A stretch of 64,000 nt of DNA, from assembly GCF_020544465.1 (NCBI RefSeq), contig NZ_CP066126.1:4030001-4094000 (forward strand). Reading direction: 5' to 3'. The translations under genes were made by a program, and so were the position numbers. Below, one piece after another: positions 46,803 through 54,414 of this stretch; the stretch's first letter is position 1, and each line of letters opens with the position of its first letter. The stretch comes from Chromobacterium rhizoryzae. Lineage in GTDB: Bacteria > Pseudomonadota > Gammaproteobacteria > Burkholderiales > Chromobacteriaceae. Under the pieces are notes generated by a model that had not been told where the DNA came from, searched no databases, and saw nothing but the letters and a program-made list of their open reading frames with translations.

Positions 46803-47545
46803 GCTTGCCGTCCTTACGCCGAACCGGCTACGCCGCCGCCTCGCCTCCCGCCGAGATCGACGTGGAGGCCTACGCGCCGCTGGTCAAGAAGCTGGCCGGC
46901 ATGATGATCGCCCGGCTGCCGGCCTCGGTCGACATCGACGACCTGATCCAGGTCGGCGTCATCGGCCTGATCGAAGCCGCGCGCCAATTCGACCCGGCCC
47001 AGGGCGTGATGTTCGAAACCTTCGCCAGCCAGCGGGTGCGCGGCGCCATGCTGGACGAACTGCGCCGCGAAGACTGGATGCCGCGCCAGGCGCGCCGCCA
47101 CTCGCGCCAGATCGAAGACGCGGTCCGCCAGCTGGAACACCAGCTGGGCCGCTCGCCGCTGGAATCGGAAATCGCCGCGCAAATGGGGCTGGAGCTGGAG
47201 CAGTACCAGGACATGCTGGGCGATTGCCGCGGCATGACCTTGCTGCATTTCGAAGATTTTTCCAACGACGACGGCGACGCGCTGCCCGACGCGGTGGCCA
47301 ATGTCGCCGACGACGACTCGCCGGACCCGTTCGCCGCGCTGGCCGACGGCGGCTTCCGCCAGGCGCTGATAGACGGCATCAAGCTGCTGCCGGAGCGCGA
47401 CCAGTTGGTGATGTCCCTGTATTACGAGCAGGAATTGAACTTGAAGGAAATCGGCGCGGTGCTCGGCGTCTCCGAATCCCGAGTCAGCCAACTGCACAGC
47501 CAGGCCATCGCCCGGCTGCGCGCGCGCATCAAGGACTGGCTCTGA
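46799..47545 (+). CDS. fliA: Flagellar sigma factor FliA (sigma-28)
   Basis: FliA directs transcription of late flagellar and chemotaxis genes. The 248-residue protein has region 2 (APLVKKLAGMMIARLPASVDIDDLIQVGVIGLIEAARQFDP, with FETFASQRVRGAMLDELRREDW), region 3 and region 4 (ERDQLVMSLYYEQELNLKEIGAVLGVSESRVSQLHSQA). The start is set by the ATGA overlap with flhG. The order flhF-flhG-fliA is standard in polar flagellates. Confidence 0.96.
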   Translation: MSLPSLRRTGYAAASPPAEIDVEAYAPLVKKLAGMMIARLPASVDIDDLIQVGVIGLIEAARQFDPAQGVMFETFASQRVRGAMLDELRREDWMPRQARRHSRQIEDAVRQLEHQLGRSPLESEIAAQMGLELEQYQDMLGDCRGMTLLHFEDFSNDDGDALPDAVANVADDDSPDPFAALADGGFRQALIDGIKLLPERDQLVMSLYYEQELNLKEIGAVLGVSESRVSQLHSQAIARLRARIKDWL

Positions 47546-47591
47546 CCCTCCGCGCCCTGACGCGGCATAACATTAAAAACCGGAACTTCGC

Positions 47592-48341
47592 GTGGATAAG
47601 ATAAGCATTGTAGCCATTCTGATGGGCCTGACCGCCATTATCGCGGGGCAGGCGCTGGAGGGCGGCAACATCGGCTCCCTGATGCAGCTGACCGCCTTCA
47701 TGATCGTCATCGGCGGCACCGTCAGCGCGGTGATGCTGCAAAGCACGCCCAAGCAATTCGCCGCCGGCGTGCGCATGCTCAAATGGATCTTCCAGCCGCC
47801 GGTGCTGGATCACGACAAGATGATCCGCGAAGTCATCAACTGGAGCCAGACCGCGCGCAAGGGCGGCCTGCTGGCGCTGGAAGGCTACATCAACCTGCAA
47901 AAAGACCCCTTCATCAAGAAAGCGCTGCAAATGCTGGTGGACGGCGCGGAGCCTGACACCTTGCGCTCGGTGATGGACGTGGAGATCTCCATGTTCGAAC
48001 ACGCGCGCAAACAGGCGGCGCGCATCTGGGAATCCGCCGGCGGCTACGCGCCGACCATGGGCATTCTGGGCGCGGTGCTGGGCCTGATCCACGTGATGGA
48101 AAACCTGTCCGACCCGTCCAAGCTGGGCGCCGGCATCGCCGTCGCCTTCGTCGCCACCGTCTACGGCGTCGGCTCCGCCAACCTGTTGTTCCTGCCCATC
48201 GCCAACAAGCTCAAACACCTGATCGCCTCGGAAGTCGCCTTGAAAGAGCTGGTGGTGGAAGGCCTGGTCTCCATCGCCAACGGCGAAAACCCGCGCATCA
48301 TCGAAAGCCGTCTCAAGGGCTTCCTGGCGATGCACGAATAA
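47592..48341 (+). CDS. motC: Flagellar stator protein, MotA/PomA family (MotC)
   Basis: The 249-residue protein is the A-type subunit of an ion-driven flagellar stator. It has four membrane segments: two near the N terminus (IVAILMGLTAIIAGQAL, LMQLTAFMIVIGGTVSAVM) and two after residue 150 (YAPTMGILGAVLGLIHVM, GIAVAFVATVYGVGSANLLFL). The cytoplasmic loop between carries the charged torque helix. The start is GTG. A MotB-type partner (motD) would normally follow but is absent; a terminator comes 1 bp after the stop. Confidence 0.92.
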   Translation: MDKISIVAILMGLTAIIAGQALEGGNIGSLMQLTAFMIVIGGTVSAVMLQSTPKQFAAGVRMLKWIFQPPVLDHDKMIREVINWSQTARKGGLLALEGYINLQKDPFIKKALQMLVDGAEPDTLRSVMDVEISMFEHARKQAARIWESAGGYAPTMGILGAVLGLIHVMENLSDPSKLGAGIAVAFVATVYGVGSANLLFLPIANKLKHLIASEVALKELVVEGLVSIANGENPRIIESRLKGFLAMHE

Positions 48342-48366
48342 AAAGCGCGCGCCCAGCGCGCGCTTT
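48342..48366 (+). terminator. GC-rich terminator after motC
   Basis: A perfect 11-bp stem (48342-48352 with 48356-48366) begins directly after the motC stop. The T tract is only the TTT of the stem end, so termination may be partial. Confidence 0.65.
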
Positions 48367-48379
48367 CCCGCCAGCGGCC

Positions 48380-48525
48380 TAAGACCCTGTTCAATGTCTG
48401 CTGCGCTTCAGCGATACAGCGTTGAAAACAAGCTCAAAATGCTCATGTGCCACGTGCACATTCCGCTTTTTCGCTCGTTTTCGCCTTGTCTCGCCCTTGC
48501 TCGCGAGACTTTGAACAGGCTCTAA
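48380..48525. repeat. 146-bp imperfect palindromic repeat element
   Basis: The ends are inverted copies: CCTAAGACCCTGTTCAATGT on the left matches the complement of the right end (TTTGAACAGGCTCTAAG) with few mismatches. The arms stay roughly complementary to a centre near 48455 (ATGTGCCACGTGCACAT). It has no start signal or protein-like frame. In form it resembles the shorter element at 16564-16655, and both carry CTCATGT near the centre. Confidence 0.75.
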
Positions 48526-48716
48526 GCGGCCGCCTTCCTCCTCTCCGCTCTCCCCCTCCCCGTCGTCGTTTTTTGAAAGACAGACCCCTCCTTTTTCGCT
48601 GCAATGGTCAGCGCGGCCAGACCCCTGGCCCGAAACCAAAGCAGCGCCCTCGCGCCGGCCCAGCGCCACAGCGAGGGAAAGCCCTTCTCCATCCCCTATT
48701 CCGCCTGGAACAGCAG
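48526..48716. other. Pyrimidine-rich region upstream of the CNF-like gene
   Basis: No gene is seen. The plus strand is C/T-rich (48536-48560 and 48588-48597). No clear sigma-70 promoter was found, and the open frame reaching back to 48447 crosses the palindromic repeat, so it is not believed to be coding. Confidence 0.4.
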
Positions 48717-49934
48717 ATGAAAATATCGAGTCCGATATCCATCAAAACAATCTACGAACAATTGCTTCAACAGCCGGCGGCCAAGCAGGGCAAAGCCCAA
48801 GACCTGAGATTCGGCCTGAGCAAAAGCGGCGCCCTGGTGGTGTACAACAGCCGGCTGCACAGCCTGCTGCACCCGGATCAGACCAAACGCGCCAAGGCCT
48901 TCGTCCGGCAGCTCTGCCAGGACCCAAACGCGCAAGCCAATCTTTACCACGCCAAAAAGGCCTTGATCAGCCAAAGCCGCGTCGTGCACGACCACGCCAA
49001 ATACGGCGATCCCACGGCGAACTTCAGGCAGGACGTCAGACAAAACAAAACCGTCACCACCTCCTCGCCGCAAGAAAAGCTCTTGTTCGAGCGGGATAAA
49101 TCGCAAGTGTTGTCCGGCAGCGTCGCTCCGCTGATCGGCAAGGGCGTGCTTTCCGTCGAAGGCGGCGCCCAGGCCTCCGCTCCGGCCGGCGTCGTCGACT
49201 GCGTCCGCCACGACCGGGAGGGCGATAAAAAAGGCGGCGACGCCGTCTCCTCCGACTTCATCCAGTACTCTCACGGCGGCCAGGCCAAAGCCAAGGAGCT
49301 GATTCCCGGCACGCCGATCGGCAACTATTACAATAAATTCCAGTTCGGCGACACGCTGCGGCTGATCGAAATCGGCAACGGCCTGCAAGGCACGGTAGGG
49401 GTGAAGTTCGACACCGGCGCGCTACGGGACGGCGATTGCTGCCTGTTCAACTCCGGCGCGCTCTCCGGCTGCACCATGGTCTACGCGCTGAAAGCAGGAA
49501 TGCTTTACGCCTATCACGCCGGCACCGTGAAAAACGGCGACGGAGAATGGGAGACGGCGACCGACGGCGCGCGCTCCATTGTGGACGCCCATAGACGGCT
49601 ATGCGGCGACCAAGCTCCGCCAGACCGTCCGGTCGGCAATAACCGCGAACTGGCCGCCTTTCTTCGCGATCATTTCGATCACGCGATGATGGTCTACAGC
49701 GGCAAGGGGGAAACGCCGGATCTAGCGGACAGCGGCCATGTCCACCACTTTGACTACAACAAGACGCCGCTGGGGCAAGAGCTGGCCAGCGTCGGCAACG
49801 CGTTGGCGCTGCTCAAGAAGACCGGCGACAGCCTGAGCCTTGAGTTCCTGGGCGACAGCATGCGGATCAATCACAACTGCGGCGTTCATTCACAGGACGC
49901 CGAAATTTACGCGGTCGACATGAGTCGGCTTTGA
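48717..49934 (+). CDS. CNF1-type Rho-activating deamidase domain protein, putative effector toxin
   Basis: The 405-residue protein has two parts. The C-terminal half carries the signature of the cytotoxic necrotizing factor family: Cys252 in SGALSGCTMVYA and His267 in YAYHAGT, 15 residues apart. In CNF1 (Cys866/His881), dermonecrotic toxin (Cys1292/His1307) and the type III effector VopC the same pair has the same spacing and deamidates or transglutaminates the switch-II glutamine of Rho GTPases. The N-terminal ~190 residues (Ser/Lys/Gln-rich, no Sec signal peptide, no membrane segment) match nothing I know and could carry a secretion signal. Unlike CNF1 (1014 residues) it has no receptor or translocation domain, so delivery by a type III or other secretion system is the likely route. 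The start at 48717 is the first plausible ATG after the repeat. The gene looks less GC-rich than its neighbours. Family assignment is by eye. Confidence 0.72.
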   Translation: MKISSPISIKTIYEQLLQQPAAKQGKAQDLRFGLSKSGALVVYNSRLHSLLHPDQTKRAKAFVRQLCQDPNAQANLYHAKKALISQSRVVHDHAKYGDPTANFRQDVRQNKTVTTSSPQEKLLFERDKSQVLSGSVAPLIGKGVLSVEGGAQASAPAGVVDCVRHDREGDKKGGDAVSSDFIQYSHGGQAKAKELIPGTPIGNYYNKFQFGDTLRLIEIGNGLQGTVGVKFDTGALRDGDCCLFNSGALSGCTMVYALKAGMLYAYHAGTVKNGDGEWETATDGARSIVDAHRRLCGDQAPPDRPVGNNRELAAFLRDHFDHAMMVYSGKGETPDLADSGHVHHFDYNKTPLGQELASVGNALALLKKTGDSLSLEFLGDSMRINHNCGVHSQDAEIYAVDMSRL

Positions 49935-49963
49935 GCCCACGGCCAATCAGCTACGCGCCGCCG

Positions 49964-50848
49964 CTACTGGAAAAACTGCTGTAGGTAATCGACGAAAGCC
50001 CGGACCTTGCCCGGCACGTGCCGCCGCGCCGGGTACACCGCCGACAAGTCCAGGCAGTGCCAGTCGTAATCGCTGAGCAGCGGCACCAACGTGCCGTCCG
50101 CCAGGCCCTGCTCCACCAGAAAACGCGGCTGCAGGATCACCCCCATGCCGTGGACGGCGGCGTCCGTCAGGATGTCGCCGTTGTTGGCGCGCAGCATGCC
50201 CTTGACCTTGACCCGGCCGCTGCTGCCGTCCGGCGCGGTGAAATCCCATAGATTGGGCTGCGCGGTCAGCGCGTACAGCAGACACTGATGCTCGGCCAGA
50301 TCCGCCGGCGTCGCCGGCGTGCCGCAGCGTTGCAGATAGCTGGGCGCGGCGACGACCAGATCCCGTATCCGCGCCAGCCGGCGCGCCACTAGGGAGGAGT
50401 CGGACAGATTCGACACCCTCAAACCCAGGTCGAAACCTTCTTCCACCAAGTCCACCCGCCTGTCGTTCAAGTTCAGCTCCACTTCGATCTGCGGGTACTG
50501 CAGATGAAAGCCCGCCACCGCGCGCCCCAGATAACGCATGCCGAAGGACACCGGGGCCGACACTCGCAAACGCCCCACCGGACTGCTGGCGCCGTGCGAT
50601 AAACGCGCGTCCAGATCGTCAAGCTCGGCCAGCAGGCCGCCGGCCTGCCCCAGATAGGTCTCGCCCGCCTCGGTCAGCGACAAACGCCGCGTGGTGCGAT
50701 GCATGAGCCGCACGCCCAGACGCCCTTCCAGACTGGACACCAGCTTGGTCACCATCGCCCGCGACAGCTCCAGCCGCTCGGCGGCGGCGGCGAAACTGCC
50801 CAGCTCCGCCACGCAGACGAAGGCGCGGATTTCCGAAAAGCGGTCCAT
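49964..50848 (-). CDS. LysR-family transcriptional regulator
   Basis: The 294-residue protein has an N-terminal helix-turn-helix (MDRFSEIRAFVCVAELGSFAAAAERLELSRAMVTKLVSSLE) and a substrate-binding-like effector domain from about residue 90. AGGA lies 7 nt before the ATG at 50848; an earlier ATG at 50854 is too close to it. It is divergent from the doxX-like gene with about 100 bp between, holding ATTG-N5-CAAT (50861-50873), so it probably controls that gene. It resembles DsdC/AaeR-type regulators with unknown inducer. Confidence 0.9.
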   Translation of the reverse strand: MDRFSEIRAFVCVAELGSFAAAAERLELSRAMVTKLVSSLEGRLGVRLMHRTTRRLSLTEAGETYLGQAGGLLAELDDLDARLSHGASSPVGRLRVSAPVSFGMRYLGRAVAGFHLQYPQIEVELNLNDRRVDLVEEGFDLGLRVSNLSDSSLVARRLARIRDLVVAAPSYLQRCGTPATPADLAEHQCLLYALTAQPNLWDFTAPDGSSGRVKVKGMLRANNGDILTDAAVHGMGVILQPRFLVEQGLADGTLVPLLSDYDWHCLDLSAVYPARRHVPGKVRAFVDYLQQFFQ

Positions 50849-50860
50849 GATCATTTCCTA

Positions 50861-50873
50861 TTGGTAAACAATA
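50861..50873. promoter_or_regulatory. Candidate LysR operator between lysR and doxX genes
   Basis: ATTGGTAAACAAT is a 4+5+4 inverted repeat containing the T-N11-A form of LysR sites, 12 bp upstream of the LysR start. Evidence is the symmetry and position only. Confidence 0.4.
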
Positions 50874-50951
50874 TTTTTATTAATAGCGGATTTATTGAGT
50901 TTTCTCTACATGGTCAAATGCTCTCCATCGCAAACTTGATTGGAACCCACC

Positions 50952-51338
50952 ATGAACCGCTTCCAGAACCCCGCCCTCGGCACCCTGATCCTGCGCCTGT
51001 CGCTGGGCCTGATGTATCTGTCCCACGGCCTGCTCAAGCTGCTGGTGTTCACACCGGCCGGCACCGCCGGCTACTTCGCCAGCCTGGGCCTGCCCGGCTT
51101 CGTCGGCTACCTGGCCATCCTGGCCGAAGTCGGCGGCGGCCTGCTGCTGCTGTCCGGCTTCTTCGCCCGCTGGGTGGCGCTGGCGCTGACCCCGCTGCTG
51201 CTCGGCACCATCGTGCTGGTGCACGGCGCCCACGGCTGGATGTTCGCCAACGAAGGCGGCGGCTGGGAATACCCGGCCTTCCTGATCGCCGGCTCGCTGG
51301 CCCTGTTCTTCCTCGGCGACAACAAGCGCCAGGCCTGA
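50952..51338 (+). CDS. DoxX family membrane protein
   Basis: The 128-residue inner-membrane protein has four predicted segments (ILRLSLGLMYLSHGLLKLLVF, LGLPGFVGYLAILAEVGGGLLLL, WVALALTPLLLGTIVLVHG, PAFLIAGSLALFFLG). DoxX proteins are linked to thiol or quinone redox defence in some bacteria; the role here is unknown. It is divergent from and probably regulated by the adjacent LysR protein, and ends at its own terminator. Confidence 0.85.
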   Translation: MNRFQNPALGTLILRLSLGLMYLSHGLLKLLVFTPAGTAGYFASLGLPGFVGYLAILAEVGGGLLLLSGFFARWVALALTPLLLGTIVLVHGAHGWMFANEGGGWEYPAFLIAGSLALFFLGDNKRQA

Positions 51339-51364
51339 AACAACGGCGCCTGACCGCCTCCAAG

Positions 51365-51396
51365 ACGGCGGCCCTCTCGAGAGGCCGCCGTTTTTC
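51365..51396 (+). terminator. Terminator after the doxX-like gene
   Basis: A 9-bp stem (51365-51373 with 51383-51391) with a further self-complementary loop (CTCTCGAGAG) is followed by TTTTT. Confidence 0.9.
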
Positions 51397-51806
51397 ATTT
51401 CGCGCATAACAAAAATGCAACAGCCGCCCGGCCGCGGGCCCCGCCGCCAAGACGCTCGCATTTCCACGCCAAACCCATCCCCGTCGCAGCCCGCCTCGTC
51501 CCTCCGCCATCGTCTCCGCGCGAACTAGTGCAAATACGTGAATTCCTACTTGCGCAATTTCTTGATTGCCATCAAGCTGCACCGTTATTTCGATGTAGTT
51601 AAACTACAATATTGGCATCATATCGCCAGCTGGACAGTAAGCGTCTGTACTGTTGCCGCGCGATGGATGCCGCAGCGCCATCGAATCAAGACAGGCCTTT
51701 CCGTACGGTGTACCCTATCCGGCACGCCACGCGGAACCGCTCATGAAGAAGCAGGCCGACGCTCGTAATAAAACAACTGATAAATTCCCGATCTGAGGAG
51801 TTACAT
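51397..51806. other. Intergenic region upstream of the PTS operon
   Basis: No credible gene in about 410 bp. It holds a 15-bp palindrome (51594-51608) and is distinctly more AT-rich in 51530-51640, consistent with a promoter/operator region for the sugar PTS genes. GAGGAG lies just before the first gene. Confidence 0.5.
51594..51608. promoter_or_regulatory. 15-bp palindromic candidate operator upstream of the sugar PTS genes
   Basis: TGTAGTTAAACTACA is perfectly symmetric about a central A. Size and symmetry suit a dimeric repressor of the GntR type that often controls GlcNAc PTS genes; no such repressor gene lies in the window. Confidence 0.5.
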
Positions 51807-54326
51807 ATGAGCACACCCTTGCCAAGACTGAAGATCCTCGCCCCCCTCTCCGGGTGGCTGGTCGCCCTGGACACCGTCCCGGATCCGGTGTTCGCCGGCA
51901 AGATGGTGGGAGACGGCATCTCGCTGGACCCCACCTCCTGCAGTCTGCTCGCGCCGGTGTCCGGCGTCGTCAGCAATCTCCATTCCGCGCACCACGCGCT
52001 CACCATCACCTCGCCCGAAGGCGTGGAAGTGATGGTGCACATCGGCATCGACACCGTGATGCTCAAAGGCCAGGGTTTCCAGCCGCTGGTGGAACAAGGA
52101 CAACGCGTCAGCGCCGGCCAGGCGCTGATCGACTTCAATCTGGACATGGTGGCGCGCAACGCGCAGAGCCTGCTGACCCAGATCATCATCACCAACGGCG
52201 ACGAAACCGTCAGCGCCATGCACCGCGCCAGCGGCTTGGCCGAGGCCGGCAAGACCGCGGTGCTGGAGTTGGAGCTGGCCGGCGCGGCCGCCGCCGCAGC
52301 GCCCGCGGCCGGCGGCGCCAAGCTGCTGTCCCCGGAAATCGAAATCACCAACCCCGCCGGCCTGCACGCCCGGCCGGCCGCGGTCTTCGCCAGCAAGGCG
52401 AAAAGCTTCCAGGCCGACATCCACCTGCTGCTGGACGAGCAGTCCGCCAACGCCAAATCCGTGGTCGGCGTGATGGGCCTGTCCACCCGCAACGGCGACA
52501 AGGTGCGCATCGAAGCCGTCGGCGCGGACGCCGAACAGGCGCTGGCCGAGCTGACCCAGCTGCTGCTGGACCGCTGCGGCGAAGCCGAAGACGAAGCGCC
52601 GGCCGCGCCCGCGCCCATCGCCGCCGTCGCCCAACAACAGGAAAGCGCCGAGCTGCTGGTCGGCGTCGGCGCCTCTCCCGGCCTGGCCATCGGCCGCGTC
52701 TATCATCACCGGCTGCAGGAATTCGATGTGCCGGAATTCGGCCAGGGCGCCAGTCTGGAACAGCAACACTTCGCCCGCGCCACCGAAGAAGCCGCTCAGC
52801 AGATCGACGCGGTCAAGAGCCAGCTGACCGACAAGGCCAAGCAGGCCATCCTGTCCATGCACCAGGAACTGCTGCAAGACCCGGACCTGCTGGCGCAGAC
52901 CTACGCCGGCCTGGCCGACGGCAAATCCGCCGCCTGGTCCTGGCGCGCCGCCTTCAGTTCCTACTCCGCGCGGCTGGAAGCGCAAGACAACGCGCTGCTG
53001 CGCGAACGCGCCAACGACATCCGCGACGTGGGCCGCCGCGTGCTGGCGCTGCTGGCCGGCGTCAAGCAGGCCAGCCTGGACGTGCCTGCCGGCTCCATCC
53101 TGATCGCGGAAGACCTGACCCCGTCCGACACCGCCGCGCTGGACCCCAACAAGGTGCTGGGCTTCTGTACCCGCACCGGCGGCGCCACCAGCCATGTGGC
53201 CATCCTGGCGCGTTCTCTGGGCATCCCGGCGATCTGCGGCATCTCCCAGGCCGCGCTGGCCCTGCCCGATAGCGAACAAGTCGTCATCGACGGCGGCCGC
53301 GGCACGCTGCGCATTGCGCCGAACGCCGAACAGCTGGCCACCGCCGAGGCGGAGATCGCGCAGATCGCGGAGCGCCGCGCCGCCGAGGCGGCAATGTCGC
53401 AGCGGGAAGCCCGCACCAGCGACGGCGTCCGCATCGAAGTGGTGGTCAATATCCGCAACGCCGCCGACGCGCGCGAAGCGGTGGCCAAGGGCGCCGAGGG
53501 CGTGGGCCTGCTGCGTTCGGAGTTTCTGTTCGACAACCGCGACACCCCGCCCAGCGAGCAGGAACAGGCGGAGGAATACTGCGCGGTGGCCCGCGCGCTC
53601 GGCAAGGAGCGCCCGCTGGTGGTGCGCACCCTGGACGTAGGCGGCGACAAGCCCCTGTCCTACCTGCCGCTGCCCAAGGAGGACAACCCCTTCCTCGGCC
53701 TGCGCGGCATCCGCGTCAGCCTGGAGCGCCCGGACCTGCTGCGCACCCAGTTGCGCGCCATCCTGCAAGCCGCGCCGCTGACCCGCTTGCACATCATGTT
53801 CCCCATGGTGGCCTCGCTGGACGAACTGCGCGCCGCCAAGGCCGTGCTGGCCGAAGAGCAGGCCGCCAGCGGCCAGCATGACGTCAAGGTGGGCATCATG
53901 GTGGAAGTGCCGTCCGCCGCCGTCATGGCCGCGCGCTTCGCGCCGGAAGTGGACTTCTTCTCCATCGGCACCAACGACCTGACCCAGTACGTGCTGGCGA
54001 TGGACCGCGGCCACCCGCAGTTGGCCAAGCAGGCCGACGCGCTGCACCCGGCGGTGCTGGCGATGATCGCGATGACTTGCGACGGCGCCCGCGCCCACGG
54101 CAAGTGGGTGGGCATCTGCGGCGGCCTCGCCTCCGACGAGCGCGCCGCGCCGCTGCTGGTGGGCATGGGGGTCAGCGAGCTGTCGGTCAGCACGCCGGCG
54201 CTGGCCGCGGTCAAGGCCACGCTGTCGCGCTGGAGCGCGGCGGAGTGCGAGGCTCTGGCGCAACAAGCGCTGGCCCTGTCCACGGCGAGCGAAGTCCGCG
54301 AACACCTGAACGCGCAAGCCCGATAA
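51807..54326 (+). CDS. nagF: PTS EIIA-HPr-EI fusion protein (NagF-like)
   Basis: The 839-residue protein joins three phosphotransferase components. Residues 1-155 are an EIIA(Glc)-type domain with phospho-His78 (VMVHIGIDTVMLKG); about 172-260 is HPr with His186 (NPAGLHARPAAVF); about 280-839 is enzyme I with His462 (GGATSHVAILARSLGIPAICG) and the PEP-site C-terminal GICGGLASDERA. It therefore carries phosphate from PEP to the membrane EIICB encoded 88 bp downstream, without needing general PTS proteins. Specificity for N-acetylglucosamine is inferred from the partner. AGGAG lies upstream of the ATG. Confidence 0.93.
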   Translation: MSTPLPRLKILAPLSGWLVALDTVPDPVFAGKMVGDGISLDPTSCSLLAPVSGVVSNLHSAHHALTITSPEGVEVMVHIGIDTVMLKGQGFQPLVEQGQRVSAGQALIDFNLDMVARNAQSLLTQIIITNGDETVSAMHRASGLAEAGKTAVLELELAGAAAAAAPAAGGAKLLSPEIEITNPAGLHARPAAVFASKAKSFQADIHLLLDEQSANAKSVVGVMGLSTRNGDKVRIEAVGADAEQALAELTQLLLDRCGEAEDEAPAAPAPIAAVAQQQESAELLVGVGASPGLAIGRVYHHRLQEFDVPEFGQGASLEQQHFARATEEAAQQIDAVKSQLTDKAKQAILSMHQELLQDPDLLAQTYAGLADGKSAAWSWRAAFSSYSARLEAQDNALLRERANDIRDVGRRVLALLAGVKQASLDVPAGSILIAEDLTPSDTAALDPNKVLGFCTRTGGATSHVAILARSLGIPAICGISQAALALPDSEQVVIDGGRGTLRIAPNAEQLATAEAEIAQIAERRAAEAAMSQREARTSDGVRIEVVVNIRNAADAREAVAKGAEGVGLLRSEFLFDNRDTPPSEQEQAEEYCAVARALGKERPLVVRTLDVGGDKPLSYLPLPKEDNPFLGLRGIRVSLERPDLLRTQLRAILQAAPLTRLHIMFPMVASLDELRAAKAVLAEEQAASGQHDVKVGIMVEVPSAAVMAARFAPEVDFFSIGTNDLTQYVLAMDRGHPQLAKQADALHPAVLAMIAMTCDGARAHGKWVGICGGLASDERAAPLLVGMGVSELSVSTPALAAVKATLSRWSAAECEALAQQALALSTASEVREHLNAQAR

Positions 54327-54414
54327 ACGAGACTCTCCGGCCATCCGGAGCGATGTAGGGCGGCGAATGCGCCGCCCGCTATTTCCTACGCTGTTGAGCA
54401 AGGAATGAACCACC

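Noticed and set aside
48447..48716. 90-residue N-terminal extension of the CNF-like protein
   Set aside because: It would be translated from the palindromic repeat and a pyrimidine-rich spacer and is Pro/Arg-rich without a ribosome site.
51538..51768. 76-codon frame upstream of the PTS operon
   Set aside because: It overlaps the AT-rich promoter region and palindrome, lacks a ribosome site and has no protein-like pattern.
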